Below are positions 12,007 through 23,690 of a stretch of DNA of 64,000 nucleotides, piece by piece. The position numbers and the translations under genes were made by a program. The first letter of the stretch is position 1, and every line of letters starts with the position of its first letter. Source of the DNA: Spinellus fusiger (taxonomy: Eukaryota > Mucoromycota > Mucoromycetes > Mucorales > Phycomycetaceae). The notes below the pieces were generated by a model. The model was not told the origin of the DNA, did not search any database, and saw only the letters and a list, made by a program, of their open reading frames with translations. The DNA lies in the NCBI GenBank assembly GCA_025094145.1, contig JALLLS010000030.1, positions 1 to 64,000 of the forward strand, written 5' to 3'.

Positions 12007-12486
12007 TTCCTAAGATGTGGTATAATATGTTGGTCAATCCAGTACACTCCCCTATAGATTTGCAGTCTCTTTTTTCTTTTTGTTGTTGTTATTGTACCAA
12101 CAGCCATCACAGGTGGCTGTACATAGACCATTCCGTTTCTTAGTGTTATTTATTTCGATCTTTCCATGTGTTAGAAGAGTCCTGTACACTGGTCTAAGAA
12201 GAGGGCTTCCTGCCTTATCATTCCAGGGACTTGTACATGAGCTCACAGCAAGAGGTGACTACGCTTTTTTGTAGACTTGTGATCGAGATGTCCACAGCAT
12301 CTGTATTGGACAGAGCCCTCCTTTCTTGTTTCCTCTTTTATGCCAACGAATCAACCACTCCTTTTTTCTAGTAATGACTAAATTCATCCAAGATACAAAA
12401 ATAAAGTCTCTAAATACAAATGTGTCTTATTGAAATGTCTTATTTTCTATGATTGTTTAATTCTAGGTGAAAGCCGTGTCTATCTT
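12007..12486. other. Unassigned region between small ORF and TRM61
   Basis: About 480 bp. Overlapping open frames on both strands at 12052-12274 have no recognisable content and no convincing splice partners. I see nothing I can call. Confidence 0.4.
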
Positions 12487-13613
12487 CTATTCAATGTCCG
12501 GCACACTGGAGGGCACACTGGAGAGAGGAGAAGGAGAAGGAGGAGAAGGAGAAGAAGTGGGTTGGACAGCATCGCACTTTCTTAATTTGACAAGAAAGGC
12601 AGTGTGACCGCGTACTTCAAAGTTCTTTGGTCTGCACACCCATGCCAAAGAGCTCTCTCCTTCTTCTTCCTGCTTGGGATGTTTGGACTGCCTTTTCTCT
12701 TCTTCTTCCTGCTCCTGCTCCTGTTCCTGCTCCTGTTCTGGTATAAACACAGGAGGCCGGTTGCGTAGTTGAGTAGCACGCACCTCCCATTCTTTCCATT
12801 CTATCTCCATACAACTCTCCATCGCCAGTGGCTGTCCTCTCACCTTCTCCATCAAAGAAAGAACCTGTGTCATATTAGGAAGATAGCAGACAAGGAATCG
12901 ATCATTCTTTAGGTAGGGAAGAAGAGTAGGCCAAGCAAGGTTAGGCTCAGGCATATCCAACACAATGCCATCATAGCTGTCCAGTTGTCCAATTCCAGGC
13001 AGGACATCTACCACATTGCCAGAGTGGAAATCAATAGCAGACAGGTACCGGCCTCTTTGGAACCGAGTGACATGCTTTATGGCTGTTTTTGAGTGTGTTT
13101 CATTCAATTCAAAGGTGTCCACCTTGCCAGGCCCCACTGCTCTTGCCAGGTAAAGAGTGAGAGCCCCGTTGCCTGTTCCTGCCTCGAGAATACGATGGCC
13201 AGGCTCAATGTCCAGGAGATGGATCTGAGAGAACTTAGTGTCTTTCTTTGTAGGCTCACCCCACTCACAATGGTACTGGCATCCTTGGGATAGATGGGAG
13301 TACAGGCACGAGGGACATTCAGTACATATTCCTCAAGGGTAGGAAAGTGCAGCATATAGCCAGTGTTTCCCTTGTGGCCTCTGACAATGGTACGGGCAGG
13401 CTGGTGAAGAATGTCTGTGTGGGCAATAAGCACTCCCTTGACATTTCTGCTGCTGTCCGTCTCCAGTGGACCCACAAAGAATTTCTTGTTATTGCGGACA
13501 TCTCTTAGCATACAAAAGTCACCGTGCTGGAATGTCCCATAATGAGCCCTCTGCAGATATGTTCTCTGTAGAGAGGGCAGTGCTCTCTGCAAACAGTACT
13601 GAAGACTACACAT
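12487..13613 (-). CDS. tRNA (adenine-58-N1)-methyltransferase, TRM61/TRMT61B family
   Basis: This is a class I SAM-dependent methyltransferase that makes m1A in tRNA (or mitochondrial RNA). The N-terminal OB-like part contains FPTLEEYVLNVPRACTPIYP, then KDASTI. After a short intron (about 13213-13276) come the SAM motif I EAGTGNGALTLYLARAVG, the acidic loop TFELNE, motif IV LDMPEPNLAW, and YLPNMTQVLSLM, as in Trm61 and TRMT61B. The first ATG in frame (13613) gives an Arg-rich, acid-poor N-terminus (CLQRALPSLQRTYLQR) that looks like a mitochondrial presequence, so the organellar TRMT61B-like form is favoured. A Gln-Glu repeat (EQEQEQEQ, near 12715-12740) and a Pro-Ser tail near 12515-12550 are low-complexity additions. 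An extra 5' exon above 13637 is possible. Confidence 0.82.
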
Positions 13614-13989
13614 AAGAGAATAGACAGGGCAAGCCACCTGAAAAAATTGAAATTAAAATTAAATTAAAAAAAAAATAGCATTTTTCTTTTTTTTTCTTTT
13701 TTTCTTCCTTCTTTTTCCCCTGATTTAGACCTTTTGATTAGAACACCGCAAAGACCCTCATCACAGCCCTCACAGAAGCGTGGATGCTGATTGGCTCTTT
13801 CTCTGTCCACTCTGTCCATGCTTTTCCTTTTAGTGCTAATAAAGTGTGGTCTGCTGTTGCTTTGAGACTGTTTCTTATAATATAGATAAAGATATAAATA
13901 GAAAGGGGAGGGGGAGTGAATAAACTATCTACATGTCACGTGAAGAGGGCAGGGTCGATAGAGTCACATCACCTGCACCTTGGAGCATC
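13614..13989. other. Intergenic region, TRM61 promoter side
   Basis: This gap of about 375 bp between two minus-strand genes contains T and A runs at 13650-13720, which would be the leader of TRM61. No gene is visible. Confidence 0.5.
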
Positions 13990-15223
13990 TTAGAGCAGAC
14001 AGGGCTCTGCTATGGATTTCTTGACTTTTAACAGCAGCGATGTTTTCCATGCATCCAATTGGCTGATCTGGTCATACGCATGGACATTCTGGGTGAACAT
14101 GTCTTCGTCTTCATTTTCTATGCACTCCACCAGACGCTACAGTGTGAGTGGGTATTTCCCCCCTGTCCTTCCACTGCTATTACCTCGATGAATTGGTATT
14201 CACGGGTGTTTTCAAATGTCACATCCATGCTGCAGTAGTGGGTCAATGCTCTGTGGTGGGCTACACTGTCACCCACACACAAATGACAGAGACTGGCCTT
14301 GAGGAAATACTCCTTAAGCGACCATTGGGTCAGTGGATTGTTCATGGAGGCTACAGCCACCGCCTCGAACTTCTCAATGGCACGGGCAAACAACTCCAGC
14401 TGGGCAGCAAAATGGGCTACTTTGATCCAGCACTTGTTCACCATCCTAGTCCTGTTATTGGCTTGATGGTTCCTCCCCTTTGCCACTTACGCTTGAGAGT
14501 CGTCTGCCATGTACATCTTGGCTGCTTCTTCCCAGTGGTCCATAGCCAGGTGTAGATCCACAAGCTCACATTCATACAACTCTGCAATGTCCTGGTGGTG
14601 TTTGGCTGCATTTCTAAAGTGGGCTCCATCCTTATCAATGGCAAGAGCCTGTTGAAGAGCAGCAAGAGCAGCTACAGAGCAAGGAGAGGGTGGATTCAGC
14701 CTCACCATGATAGTGATAGTCATAATAGTGATAGTCATAATAAAAGAGGAGGAAGAGGAAAAGGAGGAGAAGGAAGAGAAGGAAAAGGAGACGTCTTATC
14801 TACGAATACGTAGCACTGCTAATTACCATGGCAATCATTTTTCTTGAAGCATCTGGCAGCACTTTCATAGGCTTTGGAGGCCTCGTATCTCAAAACAGAG
14901 GACTTTTTATACAGTTCTGCTGCCTTGACAAAGCACTTGCCAGCCTCACTCCCTAGACAAAGACACAGCACACGTCCATCAGAAGCAGCCCTCTCTTTAT
15001 TATTATTTTCTTCTTCCAGCAAACAGCCCTTCTCAACAGCAGCCAATGGGTGGACGTCATCCACACCCTATCACCTACACTGTTGGGCCAGTTTAAAGGT
15101 ATTGCCTGCCTTTTCATACAGCTCAGCAGCTTCTTCTTTGGCGCTGTTACTGCTAAACCACGACCACCCACTCAACTTCTTTTCTGCTTGTAAAAGAACG
15201 TCATGGGCTTGGTGCTCTAACAT
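13990..15223 (-). CDS. SEC17: Alpha-SNAP (Sec17), SNARE disassembly adaptor
   Basis: This soluble adaptor joins SNARE complexes to the ATPase NSF/Sec18. The helical TPR-like repeats are recognisable across five or more exons. The start is LEHQAHDVLLQAEKKL, then GWSWFSSNSAKEEAAELYEK. Later blocks are GKCFVKAAELYKKSS, AYESAARCFKKN, DGAHFRNAAKHHQDIAELYE, HWEEAAKMYMADD, and FENTREYQFI near 14190, a classic alpha-SNAP block. The last exon (about 14134-13990) reads LVECIENEDEDMFTQNVHAY and ends in a Leu-Leu terminus, as the family's membrane-contact end does. The start ATG at 15223 sits behind a long GA run on the plus strand (15228-15309), which is a CT leader for this gene. It is tandem with TRM61 but unrelated in function. 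Confidence 0.94.
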
Positions 15224-15571
15224 TGGCTATAAGAGAGAGAGAAAGAGAGAGAGAGAAAGAGAAAGAGAGAGAGAGAAAGAGAAAGAAAGAAAGAGAAAGA
15301 AAGAGAAACCCCCCCCTAGTATGGGGATTGTCTTTTTTTTTTCCCTTTTTTTTCCTTTTTTAGCATTGCTTGAAAATAGAGAATCATTGGCTGATTTTAT
15401 TCTCCTCCTCTGCTCTGCTTATTGCTGCCAACGACTGCTTATTGCTTGCTGCTTTTATTCCTGCTCTATAGGCACAAAAGGCCTGTTTCTTCTCTGACTT
15501 GTTGCTACTGTGTCTGTCTTTTTGTTTAAAACTCAGGGAATACGTCCTACTGTGTGCTTCTTCTCTTGACC
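15224..15571. promoter_or_regulatory. Divergent promoter between Sec17 and Rpn13
   Basis: The 348 bp gap begins with a GA-rich run (15228-15309) and T runs at 15328-15360. The rest has normal composition up to the Rpn13 start. Promoter role is inferred from the divergent genes. Confidence 0.45.
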
Positions 15572-16973
15572 ATGAGTCTTTTTCTCGGTAATGAGTCTCC
15601 CTACTTGATACAGTTCAACGCAGGAAAGTGTGTGCTTGAAAACACAACTGTGTCTCCGGATGTGCGCAAAGGGTAGGTTGGGGAAGGGTATGTTCAGTGA
15701 CCAAGTGAGAACAACCCACTTATGAGGCTACAGTGTTATCTACATGGACCAAGTCAGTAGTGGTAGTGGTATAGACACCCTTGTGCTATTGAAACAAAGA
15801 AACAAGGAAAAGAGTGACTTATGCACAGACTAGAGTGATGACCAGTTAATGCACCTGTACTGGAGAGAGAGAAAGGCAACACAACCTGAAGAGGTATTTG
15901 CACACTTCCTTACACTTGTTATTGACCATGGTGTAAGGACATGATTCTGTTTCCTGACGAGGCAGAACTCTTCAAGGTGGAGGCATGCACAACAGGGCGC
16001 GTGTATGTGCTCAAGTTTAAATCCTCCCGCCAAAGACTGTTCTTCTGGATGCAGGACAAGGACGAGGCTGAGGATGAGGCGAGAGTGCAAAGAGTCCTAC
16101 AACTGATGAACCACCCTCAGAGTGCACTCCAATCCCCCAGCATGAGTTTTGATGGATCTACCTCGGAATTAATACAAATGTTCAATGATGGACAAGGTAA
16201 GAAGGGGGCGCCTTTTGCAGTGTCTATCCAACCTATCTCATCCACTTGACTGACTGACTGACTGACTGACTGACTGACTGGTAGATATCGACATTACACA
16301 GGAGAATCTGCTGCAGTTTCTTCAGTCAGCAGGAGGACTTGGGTAAGTCGTCGTCTTTGTTATCTTTCTTGTGCTCTTCCTCTAATATCTTTGGTGGTGG
16401 GCCATGGACACTGAGTAGGTCCAATGCATTGCTAGACACCAGCAGCAAGGGTGAACTGTCCTTGCAGCAACTGACAGAATTAAGGCATAAGATGGAACAA
16501 GCAAGAGAACAAGGCAAGAGAGCAGAGTGAGGGCGTGGTGGGTAGATCCTCTACCCTTACTAACAAAGAACATGAACAGAAGAAACAGAGGGAGAGACCC
16601 CATCCCCCGCACCAAATCATAGTGAAGTGAGATCCGAGCCTCTGTTCTCTCTATTGAGAAATAAGCCCATGCGAATGGCCCTGTTTTCATTTGTACAGCA
16701 GAGCCCACCTACCCTGGTCAGTGTGTATGAGATTCAGCAAAGTCCAGAGTTCAGTCGTGCTCTCTCTACACTGAGCATTCTCCTTGCTAATGGAGCACTG
16801 GATCGGTTGACGAGAGCATTGAAAATAGAGAATAAGGGTAGGCACTCTCTTGTGTGTGCGTGGTTGTAACTTACACATTAGACATTGGATCCTTCTTGCA
16901 TGCACTGGAGGAGCAAGCTAGACGTCAGGAGGAGGAGGAGAAAGAAGAAGAGGCAATGGAGGAAGATCAATAA
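15572..16973 (+). CDS. RPN13: 26S proteasome ubiquitin receptor Rpn13/ADRM1
   Basis: The N-terminal Pru (PH-like) domain starts at MSLFLGNESPYLIQFNAGKC. It continues through LYWRER and the DEAELFKVEACTTGRVYVLK core to FWMQDKDEAEDEARVQRV, the ubiquitin- and Rpn2-binding fold. A linker is followed by a C-terminal DEUBAD-type helical region (VYEIQQSPEFSRALSTLSIL, then NGALDRLTRALKI), which in the family activates the deubiquitinase Uch37. The tail is very acidic (EEEEKEEEAMEEDQ). At least five introns are needed; the one near 16240-16284 contains (GACT) repeats. A proteasome location is expected from the family. Confidence 0.92.
16245..16280 (+). repeat. (GACT)n microsatellite in RPN13 intron
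   Basis: About nine copies of the tetranucleotide lie inside an intron just before its gtag acceptor. The phase of the exon join is unaffected. Confidence 0.8.
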
Positions 16974-17086
16974 ACAATAGGAAAAAAGAAAAAGAAAAAA
17001 AGGGGGTTTATTATAACAGTAAGAAATGAAAGAAAAAAAAGAGAAAAAAGAAATGTGCTTTCTGATGCTATTATTCTTGGAGTCTA

Positions 17087-19498
17087 CTATTCAAATATCA
17101 CTTTACAGTAATCAAGAATAGTAAGCACTACACACACATTCTGTTGTGGATCTACTCCCCATTGTCCATTGTTGTGGTCAGGAAGAGGTGTTTTGCTATC
17201 TTCTGCCTCATCCCCCATCAGTGTCAGTCCAAAGATAGTGGCAATGTTAGTGGCTGTCATGAGATTCTCCTGTGCATTGGCTTGTATTCTATATACACAC
17301 CCATTAGCACTCATTAGCACCCATTGGCACCCATTGGCACCCATTGGCATATACACATGGAGACTTGCCTATGAAGATGACCCATGAGATGCTTAAGAGT
17401 AGAATAGTGTGCATCCGAGAGTTCATTCACCAGTTCATGGATGACCAGGACACGCTCTCTTTCTTCTCTGATCTCTAAACAATCAGTCCCACACCGTACT
17501 TCTTTGTATTAACTCACTTGCTGTGGCAATAAATGCATTGTACATGTGTCGAGGGATCAGTGGGTCGGGCAATTCACGAAACCACAGCTTAAGAAGACTG
17601 GCAATGTTGTTGACATCACACAGATACTCTTCAGAGTGTAAATCCACTGCTTCACTGTCTAATATTGCTATTGAGTGAGATGAAGAAGGATGGCCAACTT
17701 GCCTTTGTCGAATGCCAGTCTGAGTTTGTGGATCTGGCTGCTGGTGCCTGACAGCCGGTAAACACCGGTGCTTCCAAGACCATACACTTCAATGGCCTCT
17801 GTGCATTTGGTCACTATGCAGGGTACTGCCTTTCCTGTGCGCTCCATCAGTGTTTGTAAAGACACACCAAAGACAGGATTGGGATGTAGAACATGAAGAG
17901 CAGCAGGACTCTTTCTTGTTGAGTTGAACGAATCTATGTTCTTTCTTCTTACCATAACATAGTCTTTAAAGGGAAGAGGAATCTTTTGCAGTTTAGAAGC
18001 ATGAGATGGGTAGGATTGAAGATAGCTGTGGAGATCGGAGGTGGTGTCTATCTTCTCCACCAGCGACCGTAGTCCAAGGCCTAGTGCCATAGAATCAGAA
18101 CCAGAATCAGAATCAGAACCAGAACCAGAACCAGAACCACTTCTAGAATGAGAAAGGGGGGCGTACCTGGATCTTTATCAACCTCCATGGCATCAGCTAC
18201 AAGTGCTTGTTCATAGCGATAGGCATAGTTGGCCAATTGATACCGCATGGCCACACAGCACTCATCTCCCACTGCCTTGAGATCCTTTGGTGTTTCTCTT
18301 TGTTTAGCCCATGAATGAAATTGCACTACCTACTGCCATTAGCTTTGGAAGATGAACACTGTAGTATTCACTCCTGCTTTGGTTGGTGGTTTGTAGTTGT
18401 TGGCGGTAGGTCTGTTCTGCTGCTGCTGCCTTTGTAGATGCCTCTTCCTCCATTCTATCCAGCTAATAGTCCACCTGTCAGTGGTATGTTCTTATGGATA
18501 GCACCCTCTTTCTTTATAGATATGTAGATATAAATTCACCTGTGCTTGGGTCTTGTTGCTTTTAAAGATCCCTTTTTTGCTGTTGGTGGTGTATTCTCCT
18601 CCCTTTTGTAGGAGGGTTTTTTCCCATTCTTCACTGTGCTGATCATACCGCTGTTTGGCCTAGTCCTTCATCATCAATACTGCACTCTACCTGTGAAGGG
18701 TCTTTGCGTGTACCTTTTCCAGTACTGCCTGTGTCTCTCCTAGACTCTTCTCATGTCTTGCATAGAGTTCTTTTATCTAATCCATTCCATTCCTAGAGTG
18801 TTCACTACCCTGGACCCATGGCATGCTTATCCACCTACCTGCTTTCTCCCCTTTTCAATGTCCCTGTGCAGATACAAAAGATCTTCAGAGATTTGTACAA
18901 TATCAGATGAGAAGCGAAGACGGTGATCTCCTACATCCTCATGCACCTTGAGGAAGCCTGTCCATGACTCTGCTAATGTTCTTTATATCAATAGAGTAGA
19001 GTAGAATGGAGTACAGTACAGTACAATACAGTCAGTCTCCAGTCTGCTTCTTATCGTTATTAGAAAGATGGGCACTGACCCTCTTTTTGCACTTGTCTTT
19101 TCTCCAGTGTCCACCATGCTCTGTGCCAATTTACTCATCTGCTTTCCATACTCTTCTTCAATGAGAGCGCGCTTCTTCAGAAACAATGCAATGTCCTGTC
19201 CAATGTAAGAACCAGCACACCTTCCTATTGTATTCTACCTTGAGTGTCTGCATGTCCTGCTTCACCTTGTCCAGCATCACCAGAGGACCCGACTGGTGGA
19301 CGTATTAGCATGGGATTCTTCTTTTTTTTTCTTTTCTTTTCTTTGGTCTCTGTGCTGATCTGTTACCTCCACCTCCAACCACTGAGATAAGATATCATTT
19401 CCTTGTGAGTACTTTGCCAATAGATCCATTCCCTGTTCTTCATAGTGTTCTTGGTATTCTTCATTATAAAGACTTGGATTGTATTCTTCCAATGTCAT
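17087..19498 (-). CDS. F-BAR domain RhoGAP (Rgd1-like)
   Basis: The N-terminus (MTLEEYNPSLYNEEYQEHYE) leads into an FCH/F-BAR coiled-coil region. LFLKKRALIEEEYGKQMSKL near 19150 is the classic FCH signature. It is cut by many short introns down to about 18320. A RhoGAP domain follows: FGVSLQTLMERTGKAVPCIV, GVYRLSGTSSQIHKLR with the arginine-finger segment, ELPDPLIP near 17560, and LKHLMGHLHR-IQANAQENLM joined over an intron at 17368-17289. Such proteins bind curved membrane and switch off Rho GTPases during polar growth. That last intron starts with GC rather than GT. It also contains a ttggcaccca-type repeat (17298-17350). The C-terminus ends CKVIFE. Confidence 0.87.
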
Positions 19499-19806
19499 TT
19501 TGTATTTCTATAATAAAAAGAGAACAAAAAAAAAGAGAACAAAAAAGAAAAAAACCCATTGGCAAAGAAAAAGAAAAAAAAAAGAGGGGGGGAGGAGGAG
19601 GAGGAGAAAAAAAAAAGAGAGAGAGAGTAAGGGGAGAAGCAAGATACATCTTTATCCATATTTGGAATTGAACGAAATGCAGCTCACTTCCACTCCGACA
19701 GTGACAAGCCACTGTATTTTAAAAAAAGGGCAAAAAAATAATATGAGCGTATTCTTGTGAAGAAGACTTCCTCCTCCTCCTCCTTTTTTTTTTCTCTTTT
19801 TTCACA
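19499..19806. promoter_or_regulatory. Bidirectional promoter with mirrored pyrimidine tracts
   Basis: The divergent starts of the RhoGAP and DBP10 are 308 bp apart. The plus strand is almost pure purine at 19512-19635, so it is CT-rich as read by the RhoGAP. It is almost pure pyrimidine at 19765-19803, so it is CT-rich as read by DBP10. Each gene thus has a CT tract just before its ATG. Confidence 0.55.
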
Positions 19807-22800
19807 ATGGCAGCCAAACAACCTAAAAAGACACCGCATGGAAAAAAAAACACCTCGTCCACCAAGAAGAACACCTCGTCCACCAAGATCATCAACAAGA
19901 AAACAAACAAGATCGGCAAATCCAACAAAGCCAGTAAGATAGAGCGTGCTGTCAAGCGCAACACTCGAGCCAAGAAAGAACCAGACACAGCTGCACCCAC
20001 AACCACTTCTCTTCCTTCAAAGACAAAACAAAGACGCCAAGAGTACCAGAAAAAGAAGTTCAACAAGCAGGAGGAAGAGGATGACTCTGATTTTGAGATT
20101 GTAGCCAGAACAGCAGTAGATGACAATGAGAGTGATTCTGACTTGGAGATGGACATGTTCCGTCCCTTGGCCAAGTCCACAGTCGCTCCTTTTACAAAAA
20201 CAGTGTCACCTTCCTCCTCTTCTTCTCTCTCTGCAGCCAAGAGAGCACCTATTTCTATGGAAGACAGCGAGGAAGACAGCGAGGAAGACGCCAAATTCAT
20301 TGCCTCGGAAAGTACAGCTGCCAACCGAAAGAACAAGAAATCAGGAGGATTCCAATCCATGGGTCTGAGCCATCCCATCCACAAGGCTATTCTTCACAAG
20401 GGATTCAAAGTCCCTACACCCATCCAGCGTAAATGTATTCCTCTGGTACTGAAAGGAGAAGATGTTGTAGGCATGGCTCGTACAGGTTCAGGAAAGACGG
20501 CTGCCTTTTTGATTCCTATGCTGGAACGACTCAAAGTCCACTCTGCCAAGGTAGGTGCGCGTGGATTGGTGCTGTCCCCCTCGCGTGAATTGGCACTGCA
20601 GACACAAAAGGTATGCAAGGAGCTCGGCAAATACACAGACCTCCGTAGCTGTTCTTTGGTGGGTGGTGACAATCTCAACGACCAGTTCAATATGATTGCC
20701 AGTAATCCTGATATTCTTATTGCCACACCAGGTCGATTGTTGCATCTGGCCGTGGAGATGGAGCTGGATTTACGTACAGTGGAATATGTAGTGTTTGATG
20801 AAGCAGATCGTCTGTTTGAAATGGGATTTGCAGTGCAATTGCATGAGATTCTCTCTCGTCTTCCTCCCAGTCGCCAAACCCTGTTGTTCTCAGCCACCCT
20901 TCCCAAGATGTTGGTGGACTTCGCAAAGGCTGGCTTACAAGAACCTACACTGGTGCGTCTTGATGTCGATACAAAGATCAGTAGGGATCTTGAAATGGCC
21001 TTTTTGGGTGTGAAGGAGGCAGAAAAGGAGGCAGCTCTGTTGTATCTCTTGCGCCATGTCATCAAATTGCCCAAGAAACCCGTCGTGGATAAGTTCAAGG
21101 TGGATAAAAAGTCAAGAAAGTCGGCGACGGCAGAAGACCGTCAGACCATTCTGTTTGTATCTACCAAGCACCACGTAGAATATCTGAGTCAGATTCTTAT
21201 CATGGCAGGCTACAATGTTTCTTATGTGTATGGCTCGCTGGACCAGACAGCACGTAACCTACAGATTGCACGGTTCAGAGCAGGCGTCACCAATCTGTTG
21301 GTGGTGACCGATGTGGCGGCTCGTGGTATTGATATTCCTATTCTTGAGAATGTCATCAACTATGACTTTAGTGGCTCTTCCAAGGTATTTGTCCATCGTG
21401 TGGGTCGTGCTGCTCGTGCGGGTCGTCGTGGTTGGGCCTATTCTTTTATTACCAGTGAGGATCTGCCCTACTTGGTGGATCTTGAGCTGTTCTTGACTCG
21501 TTCTTTGGTGGTGGGTGGTGCACAGAAGAAAGTGCCTGACTACACCAGTGATCTTGTCATTGGTGCTTTGCCCACAGATGCATTGAGTGATGACATCTCA
21601 TGGGTATTCCAGCGTGTGGAGGAGGATGCTGGGTTGCATGGACTACAAAAGACAGTGCTGAATGCCTTTGGACTGTATAGCCGTACAAAGCCTCGTGCTG
21701 CTCCCGAGAGTTATGCTCGCGCCAAAAAGGTGTTGAAGAGCGAAGCCTATAAGGAAGTGCATCCCCTGTTGAGTAGGTGACATTGCCTATGTATTGTATT
21801 AACTGTGGGTTGCATAGTGAATGAGGAGAACTGCACAACAGAAGAACAGGAGCGTCTTGCTCTGATCAGTCAGATATCAGGCTTCCGTCCTTCAGAGGTA
21901 ATGTGGGTCTAGTAAGAGAAGCAGCAGCTAATGCATGGGACTGGGCTGTTTAGACTATCTTTGAAGTAGGCCAGCGTGGTATTAAAAAGGCAACAGCAGG
22001 TACACTTGTTATGCGTCAACGTAGAGAGACAGTGGGCAGTATTATCAGTGCACAGCGCACCAAAAAGGCAGAGGCTATCATAGCAGAACAGAAGCATGAG
22101 ATGATAGAAGAGATCAAGGAAGATCTGGGTGAAGATGCCGATGAGGATGAACTGGCAAAGACATTCCGAATTCCCTCCAAGAAAGAAAAAAGTAAAGACA
22201 TTGCTCTACACGTTGAACAGAAGCTAACCTCTTGTTATTCTAGAGGCACAAAAGAACTTCCGTGATGAGCAGTTCTATATTGACTATACTCAGAAGGATG
22301 CCAACACAGAACGTGGCTACTCTATGAACACTACGGGTAACTTTATGGAGCAGGCTGCCAAAGCACAGCTTGATTTGTTAGGTGATGACAAGGATACCAT
22401 GGCCTCTGGCAAGAACCAGATGCGATGGGATGCTAAGAAGAGGAAGTTTGTCAAGGGTCTGGGCATTGGTGCAGATAACAAAAAGCTCATCCGCACAGAA
22501 AGTGGTGCTTTGATTTCTGCCTCTTACAAGAGTGGACGCTTCAGTGAATGGAGTAAGAAGACGCACATTGATATTCCTCGTGCTGGTGAACAAGAATTGG
22601 CTTCTGCACGCAACATGACACAGAATAAGTTCCGTCATCAGCGTAGAGATGAGGCCAAGCCATTGGATCCAAAGGCGTTTGACTATGAACGCAAGCTGAA
22701 GAAGCGTCAGGGCGGGCAGGATGAGCAGCCACAGGGCCGTGATAGAATGGATAAGAACAACAAGGGCAAGCCTATGGGACAAAAGAGCGTGGGTGCTCGC

Positions 22801-22914
22801 CATGTGCGTAGTGAGTTGAAGAACGCAAGTCAGATTCGTAAGGGCCGTGTGGAGAAGACCAAGCGAAAGGAGAAATCCAATCGTTCACCAAAGAAGTTCA
22901 AGGGAAAGCGATAA
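19807..22914 (+). CDS. DBP10: DEAD-box RNA helicase Dbp10 (DDX54), ribosome biogenesis
   Basis: This is a nucleolar DEAD-box helicase for 60S subunit assembly. A Lys/Ser-rich N-terminal region with acidic DSEEDSEED blocks is followed by the helicase core. The core shows Q-motif [22 protein letters not shown], Walker [28 protein letters not shown] in [28 protein letters not shown], and [10 protein letters not shown]. The first exon carries 655 codons. It then joins across three introns (about 21773-21817, 21898-21953 and 22192-22244) to the DBP10 C-terminal domain ([20 protein letters not shown]) and a basic tail ending SPKKFKGKR. The residual in-frame codons after 21772 are intron sequence. 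Confidence 0.96.
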
Positions 22915-23035
22915 GGAGCCACTAGACATTTTGTAATGAGAGATATCCTATTCTGTAGAAGGTACATCTTACATTAGAAAGCCTTAATGTATATTAAATT
23001 ACTTTATTTTTTCAAAGCATTGCTACCAGCTTACC

Positions 23036-23180
23036 TATAGACAGTGTGTGTTATAGACAGTGTGTATTATAGACAGTGTGTTATAGACAGTGTGTATTAT
23101 AGACAGTGTGTTATAGACAGTGTGTTATAGACAGTGTGTATTATAGACAGTGTGTTATAGACAGTGTGTTATAGACAATA
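23036..23180 (+). repeat. Minisatellite, tatagacagtgtg units
   Basis: About nine head-to-tail copies of a tatagacagtgtgt unit alternate between a short form and a longer form ending in ...gtgtat. It lies 3' of DBP10. Confidence 0.9.
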
Positions 23181-23446
23181 TTATGAACAAAATAGTCACA
23201 ATACAGACCTCTGTGATAAAAGAATACATACCACTTCTTCACTATTCTTTCATCAATATGGCATGATATATACTATTGAATGAGTCTTCAAACATAGAAT
23301 TCACCTTTCTGAATGATGTCATCATCCTACAGTATGGAATAAATGAAAACCCACTACTGAATCCGTCTAGAAAGATCTCTTGGCTTGCTGACTCATCTTT
23401 TGCCTTGACTCTTCCTTGGAAGTATCTCGTCGGAACACTAAAAAAT

Positions 23447-23515
23447 AAAAGGTGACTCCAGGAAACACCTGCTATTCTCATTGTAGGGGCTGTCTGCTTC
23501 CTGGAGTCACCTTTT
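23447..23515. repeat. Perfect 18 bp inverted repeat (hairpin)
   Basis: Arms at 23447-23464 (aaaaggtgactccaggaa) and 23498-23515 are exact reverse complements with a 33-base loop. A second small inverted repeat (gtgacag...ctgtcac) lies at about 23556-23577. Both are in the 5' flank of glutathione synthetase. Confidence 0.85.
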
Positions 23516-23690
23516 CTTCATCCTATTTAAAAGTCCACTGAGAATAGCCCTGCACGTGACAGTGGAGTCCTGTCACTAGATAAGATCGTCCTGCTACAAA
23601 ATCCAGGGCTTTCTTTCTAACCCTTTTCTTTTTTATACATTTTTATTTTTATATATTTTTTATATACTTTTCTTGTTTATTATCCGTACT

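Larger units (their letters stand above)
22915..23690. other. Intergenic region with minisatellite and hairpin
   Basis: This 776 bp stretch upstream of glutathione synthetase holds a minisatellite (23036-23180), an 18 bp perfect inverted repeat (23447-23515) and a T/A-rich segment (23615-23680) just before the ATG. No gene is supported; the minus-strand frame at 23242-23481 has no recognisable content. Confidence 0.6.

Noticed and set aside
19719..20384. 221-codon minus-strand ORF
   Set aside because: It is antisense to the DBP10 N-terminal exon and inherits its low complexity.
23036..23180. CRISPR-like array
   Set aside because: Units are contiguous with no spacers, and this is a eukaryotic genome; it is a minisatellite.
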